Source of the DNA: Nocardioidaceae bacterium
Lineage (GTDB): Bacteria > Actinomycetota > Actinomycetes > Propionibacteriales > Nocardioidaceae
DNA: 59,687 bases
Assembly (NCBI GenBank): GCA_013361955.1
Contig: JABFXA010000028.1
Coordinates: forward strand, 1-59,687
Direction: 5' to 3'
In this document: positions 1 to 7,054 of the stretch, in pieces
How the letters are laid out: each line of letters opens with the position of its first letter
Numbering within the stretch: position 1 is the stretch's first letter
Position numbers and translations under genes: made by a program
Notes under the pieces: generated by a model
What the model was told of the DNA's origin: nothing
Databases searched by the model: none
Seen by the model: the letters and a program-made list of their open reading frames with translations, nothing else

Positions 1-45
1 GATGGCATCCAGAGGTCGCAGGTTCAAATCCTGCCCCCGCTACCA
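1..45 (+). tRNA. 3' portion of an initiator-type tRNA (partial, probable att remnant)
   Basis: Bases 18-34 form a T arm (GCAGG stem, TTCAAAT loop, CCTGC stem), followed by an acceptor 3' strand CCCCGCT, discriminator A and an encoded CCA at 43-45. From base 9 onwards the sequence matches the 3' part of actinobacterial tRNA-fMet as I recall it. Bases 1-8 do not continue the expected CAU anticodon loop. Either the gene is another tRNA cut by the window edge, or only the 3' part of tRNA-fMet is present, as at the distal end of an element integrated by a tyrosine recombinase. I favour the second reading. Confidence 0.6.
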
Positions 46-48
46 TCG

Positions 49-75
49 CTGGCCTGGGGCTTTGCCCCAGGCCAG
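49..75 (+). terminator. Terminator behind the tRNA sequence
   Basis: A perfect 12-bp stem (49-60 with 64-75) closes a TTT loop and is followed by a pyrimidine-rich run (TTCTCATTTCC). It sits 4 nt after the CCA, the usual place for a tRNA terminator, so the flank to the right of the tRNA sequence looks like the native chromosomal context. Confidence 0.75.
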
Positions 76-511
76 TTCTCATTTCCTCCGTCTGTCATCT
101 CGGTGCGTCCCGAAATGCGTCCGTCGGCGTCCGACCCCATGATGAGCGCCGGTACCTGTCCGCCGCTGCACGGTCCATTCCGGGGATCACACGCGTGCAC
201 GTCTGCAGCGTGAATGCCGGCGTGGATTGCCCCAGCCGCCGGTTGATTACCTGGGCGCGATCCCAGCCTTGAGGGCGCCCGTCGCGGCGGCTGTCGTTCG
301 CGCATTTGAGCGCGCCAGACCCGATGGTGCGCTCTGGCAACAGTGGCCCATTGCCAGTTCCCTACCGCGGGTCAGCGACCGGCCAACGCGATGCGCAGAC
401 CATCTGCAAGAGGTGTGTTGGTGTCGGCGGTCTACCAACATCCATCCAAGGTTCACGGACAGCGGTGGGGTCTTGCGCGTGCGGCCTCCGTGACCTGCAG
501 GCATCAAATGG
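76..511. other. Non-coding stretch, no gene recognised
   Basis: About 436 bp between the tRNA terminator and the end of the leftmost flavin oxidase gene. Short open frames exist on both strands, but none has a ribosome-binding site, a recognisable domain or convincing composition. I see no integrase remnant. Confidence 0.5.
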
Positions 512-1642
512 TCAGGTGAGGAAGCGGTTCGGGTCGAGGTGCTCGATGGGCAGTGACGTCTTGCCGTCCACGGCGAGCTCCGCGGCGACCTGGCCGAAGG
601 CCGGGGCCATCTTGAACCCGTGGCCGGAGAACGCGCCGAGGAGCCATACGTTGGCGGTTCCGGGCATCTCACCGACAAGGGCGTGCCCGTCGGTGGTGTA
701 GGCGTCCATGTAGGCGGCGACCCGCACAGGGGTCGGCACCAGGCCGGGGAACAGTTCCGCAACCGCAGCGTTGATCGGCTCGAGGTCCGATGCGGCGACA
801 TTGTGGTCCAGGTGGTCGGCGTCGTCCATCTGGCCGAACGACGCGTGAGGGGCGACCTTGACGGACCCGCCGTCGAGAGTGGGGATGCCGAAGACGTGCA
901 CGTCATCGGTGTCCCGGATGAAGATCGGGAACCGGTCGGGGAGGTAGTCGGTGACGGAGCCGCTCGGGTGGTACCAGGTCATCACGAGTCGGCGTGGGTG
1001 GACGTGCTGCGCGAGCGACGGCACGAACCGGTTCGTCCACGGTCCGGCGGTGACGATTGCCTGCTCGACGGTCCAGGTCCGGTCCCCACAGTGGATTCGT
1101 ACGCCGTCGCCGTGCGGCTCCACGTCGGTGACGTGCGTGCCGGAGACGACCTGCGCGCCGCGCTGCTGGGCGGCGGTGGCGGCGGCCAGGACCGCGAACT
1201 CCGGCCGCAGCACGCCGGCCCACTCGTCGAAGAAGGCGATTTCGCCGTCGCGCATCGCGTGCTGGGGGTACTCACGCCGCATCTCCTCGACGCCCAGGAC
1301 GCGGTGCGGCAGGTCGAAGTTCCGGGCGGAGGCGAGGACGATGCGCATCGGCTCGGACTCCTGGTGGCCGATCATCAGGCCGCCGTTGAGGGTGAGCAGG
1401 TCGAATCCGGTCTCCTCCTCGAGCTCTCGCCACAGCTCGCGGGCGCGGAGCAGGAGAGGGACGTACTGAGGGCCCTCCAGGTAAGCGGTGCGGAAGATCC
1501 GCGACTCGCCGCCCGCGGCAGCCTGGTCGTGGCCGGGGGCGTACTGCTCGAAGCCAATGGCGTCGACGCCGGCGCGGGCGAGTTGCCACAGGGTCATCGA
1601 CCCGATGCTGCCGGTGCCGATCACGGCGATCTTTGCGTCCAT
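512..1642 (-). CDS. FAD-dependent oxidase, MSOX/MTOX (sarcosine/N-methyltryptophan oxidase) type
   Basis: A 376-residue DAO-fold protein. The dinucleotide-binding motif GTGSIG is at residues 9-14, the family's GGESRIFRTAY stretch follows near residue 43, and FSGHGFK lies at about 338-344. Monomeric members oxidise N-methyl amino acids to the amine plus formaldehyde and H2O2 in the cytoplasm. The family's covalent FAD cysteine (in a C-M-Y-T context) is replaced here by Tyr311 (AYMDAYTTD), so FAD is probably bound non-covalently; the lysine that activates oxygen appears conserved (SVKVAPH). The start is supported by GAAGGGAC upstream. It is the last gene of the MFS-oxidase-oxidase unit, 32 bp after its paralogue. 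The substrate cannot be read from sequence. Confidence 0.85.
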   Translation of the reverse strand: MDAKIAVIGTGSIGSMTLWQLARAGVDAIGFEQYAPGHDQAAAGGESRIFRTAYLEGPQYVPLLLRARELWRELEEETGFDLLTLNGGLMIGHQESEPMRIVLASARNFDLPHRVLGVEEMRREYPQHAMRDGEIAFFDEWAGVLRPEFAVLAAATAAQQRGAQVVSGTHVTDVEPHGDGVRIHCGDRTWTVEQAIVTAGPWTNRFVPSLAQHVHPRRLVMTWYHPSGSVTDYLPDRFPIFIRDTDDVHVFGIPTLDGGSVKVAPHASFGQMDDADHLDHNVAASDLEPINAAVAELFPGLVPTPVRVAAYMDAYTTDGHALVGEMPGTANVWLLGAFSGHGFKMAPAFGQVAAELAVDGKTSLPIEHLDPNRFLT

Positions 1643-1674
1643 CTTGGGGTCCCTTCGTCGAGTGGTCGGTGCGG

Positions 1675-2871
1675 TCAGCTGCCGACGGGTGTGGCCAGGT
1701 CGGCCATCACGGTGCGCAGGTCACCGAGCCCGTGGTCGTCGAGTGGCCTGCCGGGCGTGAGGTGCGCGACGGGGAGCGTCGTGCCTCCCTCGAGGACCTG
1801 GTCCGCCACCGCGGCTCCGACCGCCGGCGACATCTTGAAGCCGTGCCCGGAGAAGCCGCAGGCGAGGAACGTGTGCGGGACGGCGGGTGCCGGGCCGACC
1901 ACTGCGTGGTGGTCACTGGTGTAGCCGTCCATGTAGGCGCCGACGCGCACGGGTTCGGGGAACAGTCCCGGGAGCTGCTCGGCGACGGCCGCTCGGATCA
2001 CGCCGAGGAGCCGGTCGTCGACGGTGCGGTCGAGCAGGTCCGGGTCGGGCACCTGGTCGTAGCCGTAGTTGACGGCGACCTTGACGCTGGTCGCGTCGAG
2101 CGTGGGCCAACCGGAGATGTCGAAGCCGTCGCTGTGTCGGATGAAGATCGGGAACCGGTCGACGGCGAACTCGGCCGGGTCGCGAGCGGGGAACCAGGTC
2201 ATCACCAGCCGCTGTACGGCGAGCGGCGGCACCACGTGGGGCAGCAGGCGGCGGCTCCACGCCCCTGCGGCGAGCACGAGCTCGCGCACCCGCCAGGTCC
2301 GGTCGGCGGTCACGACGGTCACCCCGTCGGTGTCCGGCTCGAGCGCGAGCACCGGCTGGTGCCGGACGATCCGGGCGCCGAGGGTCTCGGCGCGCCAGCC
2401 GGCGACGGTGACGGCGAGCTCGGGACGGAGGAAGCCTGCCTGCTCGTCGAGGATCATCGCCTCGCCCGGTCGTAGCCGGTGCTGGGGGTAGGTCGCCGAG
2501 GCCTCGTCGTGGTCGAGCTCCCGGTGCGGCAGGTCGTGCTCGTGGATGCTCGCGCGCACGCTGGTGAGCAGCTCGCCGTCCGGTGCGCCGATCATCAGTC
2601 CGCCATTGAGGGTCAGCAGGTCGTGTCCGGTCTCGGCCTCGAGCTCGCGCCAGAGCCGTTGCGCGGCGAGCAGCAGCGGGACGTACTGGGCGCCCTCGAG
2701 GTAGGCGGTGCGGAACAGCCGGCTCTCACCCCCGGCGCCAGCCCGGTCGTGGCCGGGCGCGAACTGCTCGAAGCCGACGACCGACGCGCCGCGACGGGCG
2801 AGCTGCCAGCAGGTCATCGCGCCGACGGTGCCGACGCCGACCACGCCGACGTCCGCGTCGTATGCGGCCAT
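1675..2871 (-). CDS. FAD-dependent oxidase, second MSOX/MTOX-type paralogue
   Basis: A 398-residue DAO-fold protein closely similar to its downstream neighbour; the two share most motifs (EQFAPGHDRAGAGGESRLFR, LTLNGGLMIG), pointing to tandem duplication. GVGTVG at residues 12-17 binds the FAD ADP moiety. As in the neighbour, the position of the family's covalent flavin cysteine is a tyrosine (Y313, AYMDGYTSD); a cysteine at 338 just before GFSGHGFK is specific to this copy. The C terminus is about 20 residues longer than the neighbour's. Its start overlaps the MFS stop as TGATG, indicating translational coupling. Probably oxidises an N-methylated or related amine imported by that transporter. 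Confidence 0.85.
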   Translation of the reverse strand: MAAYDADVGVVGVGTVGAMTCWQLARRGASVVGFEQFAPGHDRAGAGGESRLFRTAYLEGAQYVPLLLAAQRLWRELEAETGHDLLTLNGGLMIGAPDGELLTSVRASIHEHDLPHRELDHDEASATYPQHRLRPGEAMILDEQAGFLRPELAVTVAGWRAETLGARIVRHQPVLALEPDTDGVTVVTADRTWRVRELVLAAGAWSRRLLPHVVPPLAVQRLVMTWFPARDPAEFAVDRFPIFIRHSDGFDISGWPTLDATSVKVAVNYGYDQVPDPDLLDRTVDDRLLGVIRAAVAEQLPGLFPEPVRVGAYMDGYTSDHHAVVGPAPAVPHTFLACGFSGHGFKMSPAVGAAVADQVLEGGTTLPVAHLTPGRPLDDHGLGDLRTVMADLATPVGS

Positions 2872-4238
2872 CAGGGCTCCCGGACGGCGGCGGCGGTGGC
2901 CGGGGCGGTGGCCTCGACGGGGGTGAGATCGTCGCCGGCGCTCGCCGAGGTGAGTGCGAGGTGCCGGGTCTCGGGGGCCCAGGCCCAGGAGACGACCGCG
3001 CCGAACAGAAGCACGAGGACACCGATCGCCATCGTCGTCTGGTTACCGAAGTGGTCCAGGCTCAGCGGGAGGAGGAAGGTGCCCACGGCAGCCCCGATCC
3101 GGCTCATCGACGCGGCGAACCCGACGCCGGTGGCGCGCAGCTCGGTCGGGAACAGCTCGGAGGGGTAGACCGTCTCCAGGTTGCCGGCAGCCGACACGGT
3201 GAACGCGAACACCGCGAAGGAGGCGATGACCACCGTCGCCGACGGGGACGACGCCAGCGCGAGCGGGAGCAGCGACAGCGCCAGCACCACGAACGACCAG
3301 ATCACGAAACCGCGGCGCGCGAGCCGGTTCATCACCACGACACCGACCACACCGCCGGCGAGCTGGAAGAGGTTGAGGGTCAGCCCGCCGGTGAACTCGT
3401 CCGCGAGGCCGAGGGCCTTCAGCACCGTGGGTGCGAAGGTGAACAGGGCGAAGAACGGCAGCACCTGACAGAACCAGAACAGCGAGGCAAACGCGGTCCG
3501 CCGCCGCCACCGTGGGGTGAACAGCTCCGCGATCCGCGCCCGGCGCGGCGACGGCGGCTCCGGGCCGAGCACCACGTCGGGGCCGAAGAACTCGCGCAGC
3601 ACCTGGTCGGCCTCCTCGTGACGGCCCTGAGCCGCAAGCCAGCGGGGCGACTCCGGCGTACCCAGCCGCAGGCACAGCACGACGATCGCGGGCACGGCCG
3701 AGGACGCGAGCATCCAGCGCCAGGACTCGTCGCCGAGGTCGCGCATCAGGTAGCCGACCACGAAGGCGACGACGAAGCCCACGGTCCACACCGCGTTGAG
3801 ACTGGCCAGCAGCGGTCCCCGCTGGCGCCGGGGCAGGAACTCGGAGAGCAGGGCGGCACCGATCGCATAATCGGCGCCGATGGCGATCCCCATCACCAGC
3901 CGCAGCACGGCCAACTGCCAGGGCTCGTCGACGAAGAACTGCAGCGCCGAGCCGATGATGAAGAGCACCAGGTCGGCGAGGTACATCGTCTGCCGGCCGA
4001 CCCGGTCGGTGATCGGGCCGAAGACCAGCGCGCCGAGAAAGATGCCGACCAGCGCTGAGGCGCCGATGAGCCCTTCCCACAGCGAGGTCAGGCCCACCTG
4101 TGGCGCCCACACCGCGAGCGCGATGCCGATCATGCCGAGGATGTAGCCGTCGCAGAACATCCCGCCGGTGGTGTACGCCGTGACCCGCAGGTGGAACGAC
4201 GAGAGCGGGACGTCATCGAGGAGCACGCGGTCAGCCAT
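2871..4238 (-). CDS. MFS transporter, sugar-porter/metabolite:H+ symporter type
   Basis: A 455-residue integral membrane protein with about 12 hydrophobic segments. The loop 2-3 signature GPITDRVGRQ and the mid-protein PESPRWL motif are typical of the sugar-porter/AAHS branches of the major facilitator superfamily. I start it at the ATG beginning MADRVLLDD rather than at longer upstream options that would run into the divergent regulatory region. It is first in a leftward operon with the two flavin oxidases, so its cargo is probably their substrate, an amine or N-methyl amino acid (inference). Expression is probably set by the divergent LysR gene 110 bp away. Confidence 0.85.
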   Translation of the reverse strand: MADRVLLDDVPLSSFHLRVTAYTTGGMFCDGYILGMIGIALAVWAPQVGLTSLWEGLIGASALVGIFLGALVFGPITDRVGRQTMYLADLVLFIIGSALQFFVDEPWQLAVLRLVMGIAIGADYAIGAALLSEFLPRRQRGPLLASLNAVWTVGFVVAFVVGYLMRDLGDESWRWMLASSAVPAIVVLCLRLGTPESPRWLAAQGRHEEADQVLREFFGPDVVLGPEPPSPRRARIAELFTPRWRRRTAFASLFWFCQVLPFFALFTFAPTVLKALGLADEFTGGLTLNLFQLAGGVVGVVVMNRLARRGFVIWSFVVLALSLLPLALASSPSATVVIASFAVFAFTVSAAGNLETVYPSELFPTELRATGVGFAASMSRIGAAVGTFLLPLSLDHFGNQTTMAIGVLVLLFGAVVSWAWAPETRHLALTSASAGDDLTPVEATAPATAAAVREP

Positions 4239-4348
4239 CGAGGGCCTCCAGGACTGGGGGGGTGGTCGCACCAGTGAAGGACCGCCGCGATGGATACGTC
4301 CAATACCAGTTCGTGCGCCCATCAAGACGATGTCGATATGGTTCCCGG
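4239..4348. promoter_or_regulatory. Divergent promoter region with a palindromic operator candidate
   Basis: The 110-bp gap between the MFS operon and the LysR gene contains ATGGATACGTCCAAT (4290-4304), whose core TGGA-TACG-TCCA is a perfect palindrome. A site of this kind between a LysR gene and its divergent target is the usual arrangement. No confident -10/-35 boxes are visible. Confidence 0.5.
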
Positions 4349-5287
4349 ATGGAGCTGCGGCATCTGCGCTACTTCGTGGCGGTGGCAGACGAGCTGAGCT
4401 TCACCCGCGCGGCGCAACGGCTGGGGATCGCCCAGCCACCGCTGTCCCAGCAGATCGCCCGGCTCGAGCGCGAGCTGGGCGTGCAGCTGCTGGAGCGTAG
4501 CTCGCGCTCGGTGGGCCTCACCCAAGCCGGCCGCGCACTTCTCGACGAGGCCCGCACCCTGCTGGCGCGGTCCGAGGAGACCAGGCGGATCGTGAGCCGG
4601 GTCAGCGCCGGCGAATCGGGCGCGCTGCGCGTCGCCAGCGTCGCCTCGGGTTTCTCGGGTCCCCTGGTCGAGTCGCTGCGCGTCTTCCGGACCACCTACC
4701 CGGACGTGCTCCCGCTCGTCTACGAGATGGAGGCGACTCCCCAGCTCGAGGCGCTCGAGCACCGCACCGTCGACATCGCCTTCCTGCGCAGTCCCGGCCC
4801 CTACTCGGGCCTCGACATGTGGCCCCTGGCCGACGAGACCCTGGTGGCGGCAGTGCCCGAACGCCACCCGGCACTCACCTCGTCGCCGACCACTCCGCTA
4901 CCGCTGTCCGCGCTCGCGAGCGAGCGCTTCGTGCTGTTCCCACGTGCGAGTGCGCCGGACGCATTCGACACCATCGTCGGCGCCTGTCGCACAGCCGGCT
5001 TCACGCCCGACGTCGTGTACGAGGCCCCGAACGACCACGTGCTCGTCTCCCTCGTCGCCGCGGGGCTCGGCGTCTCGCTGGTGCCGCACAGCACGAGCAA
5101 CCTCAACGTCCCTGGAGCGCACTACCGCCCCGTCACCCCGGCGTGCCAGGCGGCCACGCTCGCCGTGGCGCTCCCGCGGGTCAGCCCAGCGGAGCCGGCG
5201 CTCCATCTGCTCGAGATCGCCCGCCGACTGGCCGGACGCCCAATCTTCACGGCAGCGGGGTACCGGCGGCAGGCCGAGCCCGAGTGA
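4349..5287 (+). CDS. LysR-family transcriptional regulator
   Basis: A 312-residue protein that begins with the classic LysR winged helix-turn-helix (MELRHLRYFVAV, then TRAAQRLGIAQPPLSQQIARL at about residues 18-38) and continues with a periplasmic-binding-like effector domain. I chose the ATG at 4349 because the helix-turn-helix begins there; the longer frame starting at 4262 would cover the operator region. Divergent transcription from the MFS/oxidase operon makes that operon its likely target, with the oxidase substrate or product as probable inducer. The length is normal for the family. Confidence 0.9.
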   Translation: MELRHLRYFVAVADELSFTRAAQRLGIAQPPLSQQIARLERELGVQLLERSSRSVGLTQAGRALLDEARTLLARSEETRRIVSRVSAGESGALRVASVASGFSGPLVESLRVFRTTYPDVLPLVYEMEATPQLEALEHRTVDIAFLRSPGPYSGLDMWPLADETLVAAVPERHPALTSSPTTPLPLSALASERFVLFPRASAPDAFDTIVGACRTAGFTPDVVYEAPNDHVLVSLVAAGLGVSLVPHSTSNLNVPGAHYRPVTPACQAATLAVALPRVSPAEPALHLLEIARRLAGRPIFTAAGYRRQAEPE

Positions 5288-5292
5288 CTCGG

Positions 5293-5640
5293 TTACCCCC
5301 CGACTGATGCTCCGCCATCAACAAAGAGCGTCTGCCCGGTGATGAAGTCGGATCCCGGACTTGCCAAGAACACCGCGACAGGCACGATGTCGTCGACGGT
5401 GGCCATCCGGCCGAGCGGGACGAGGTCGCCAAGGTAATGTGCGCGGTCGGGGTCGTGGGCAAGTCGCTTCATCGGCGTGGCGGTAGCGGTGGCCGCCGGC
5501 GCGATCGCGTTGACCCGGACCCCGCTGGGCGCCCACTCAGCCCCCAGGGCTGAGGTGAGCTGATCGACACCCGCTGTCGCCGAGCTCTACGCGGCGCGTC
5601 CCTGGCCGACCCGGACCGCCCAGTGGGAGCTGACGTAGAG
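5293..5640 (-). pseudogene. 5'-truncated short-chain dehydrogenase remnant with both catalytic residues lost
   Basis: Read leftwards from about 5586, the frame gives a good SDR C-terminal half: GVDQLTSALGAEWAPSGVRV, NAIAPA, and ITGQTLFVDGGASVGG before the TAA at 5293-5295. The YxxxK position reads [stop]-S-S-A-T-A-G-V: the catalytic Tyr codon is TAG and the Lys position is Thr. Upstream, about 20 codons (VRVGQGRAA) still resemble the family, and then similarity is lost, with no NAD-binding GxxxGxG half. This is a decayed gene. It converges with the LysR gene. Confidence 0.8.
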
Positions 5641-6177
5641 CTCGACGTGGGTGAGTTGGATCCCGACCAAGGGATCGAGGGCGTTGGCTCGCACCAGGCG
5701 AACCAGCGGCGAAGCTGAACCGCATACAGGGCATGGGTGTGCCCGGAGTACCGGGCGAGATGGGAGACCGCAGCAAGCTGTGCCAGCGACATGGCTTCCC
5801 GCTGGAACGCGAGCAGGGTGGTGGTCATCGAGATTCACCTGGCGAGAGGCCAAGCCTCACCACTGTCCGGCGCACACGTCGTGAGGCTTGCCCAGACGTT
5901 AGGACTGCCGTGAGCCAAGGTTGTTGCGCCATGCGCCGCGGATGGTGTTCGAGGCCCGGGTCCAAACGGTCTCGCCGCACGCAAGGCTGCCACCACGCCG
6001 CGGATTGATGCAGCGCCGGACTCGGCAGCTCGCTGCGTCCGGCTGGTCACCGGACCACAATGCGTGGCGGACTCGACGGCGACAAACGAGGGCTGGCGTC
6101 GCGCAAGAAGTGCTCGATGGACGCGACCCGAATACGTGGGCTGACTCGACAGGGGCGTCGAGTCCGATGAGCGACGG
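5641..6177. other. Gene-free stretch with a perfect inverted repeat
   Basis: No supported gene. The one notable element is CAAGCCTCAC at 5851-5860 repeated as GTGAGGCTTG at 5881-5890 (10-bp perfect arms, 20-bp spacer). The stretch lies between an SDR remnant and an SRPBCC gene, in the gene-poor accessory zone. Confidence 0.5.
5851..5890. repeat. 10-bp perfect inverted repeat
   Basis: The arms CAAGCCTCAC and GTGAGGCTTG are separated by 20 bp and no T-run follows. It could be an operator whose regulator gene is gone, or an end structure of a lost mobile element. No flanking target duplication was identified. Confidence 0.6.
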
Positions 6178-6615
6178 TCAGCGGTTCCTCAACCGCCGCG
6201 AGAGGCGGTTGAGGTCGGTGACCATCGCGCGCTTCATGGTCATCGTCATCACCGGCGCGGCGGCCCTGGCGAAACCGCTGGGCTGGCCACGGTTGCGGAG
6301 CTTCATAAGGGTCCCGCCGGGACGTTGCTCCCAGGTGTAGGACGTCTCCATCGGGAATGGTCCGTCCGTCGTTCGCATGACAAGCCGTCGCCCGGGCTCG
6401 AGCTCGACAATTTCGTAGGTGTAGGCGAGTCGGCGGCCGAGGAACGTGGCCTCGAAGTCCATCTGCGACCCGATGGCTATCGGGGGCGGCGTCCGCCAGT
6501 TCACCGATCGGATGTTGGCGTACCACTCGGGTGCGTTCGACGGGTCACCCGCGTACAGGGCGACATCCTCAAGTGGAAACGGGATGAGCGCCTCGACCTC
6601 GACGTCGACGTCCAT
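6178..6615 (-). CDS. SRPBCC-family protein (polyketide cyclase/dehydrase-like)
   Basis: A 145-residue protein with the features of a START/SRPBCC fold: an N-terminal strand (VEVEALIPFPLEDVALYAGD), a WYANIRSVNW segment, alternating strands such as RRLAYTYEIVELEPGRRLVMRT, and a C-terminal helix rich in Met and Arg. I start it at the ATG at 6615 (MDVDVEVEAL) because the extended frame upstream is basic, low in structure and runs into intergenic sequence. These cytosolic proteins bind hydrophobic ligands in a deep cavity; the ligand is unknown. It stands alone, with no operon partner on its strand. Confidence 0.75.
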   Translation of the reverse strand: MDVDVEVEALIPFPLEDVALYAGDPSNAPEWYANIRSVNWRTPPPIAIGSQMDFEATFLGRRLAYTYEIVELEPGRRLVMRTTDGPFPMETSYTWEQRPGGTLMKLRNRGQPSGFARAAAPVMTMTMKRAMVTDLNRLSRRLRNR

Positions 6616-7054
6616 GCCGTGAGTATGCCTCGGCGCCGTCCGATCGTCGGGAGCGTGCTTGTTCACGACTGACCATGGGCCCATGTGCGAGGTCATACGA
6701 GACCGAGCTTCCGGCGGGCGTCTGCACATGCGGATGGACGTCCGTCCGGAATCGCCGGTCAGATTCGTCAGACGTCTAGGACGTAGGCGGTGGGAGTTGG
6801 ACGCCGAGGCAGTCGAGGTAGGCCCTCGCACCTCGGGTCCTGGGAACGGTGTTGGGCTCGTCGCCCTGCCAAAGTGAGCGGCCATCGCCTCAACCCGAAG
6901 CTTGGGTGCGCGAAGCACGGCACGCTCGCGAGCCGGTTTCCGCATCTGCTGGCCGCTCGGCGGACGTGACCACTCGTTGTCGACGGCTGGCGAAAGCTCG
7001 CGGTCGCGAAGGGTGAAGGGTCATGACTGCGTGCTCGGGGACCGTGCAGCGGGC
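6616..7054. other. Gap without a recognisable gene
   Basis: About 440 bp between two leftward genes. Open frames here lack ribosome-binding sites and domain signatures. I see no strong hairpin or repeat. Confidence 0.5.
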
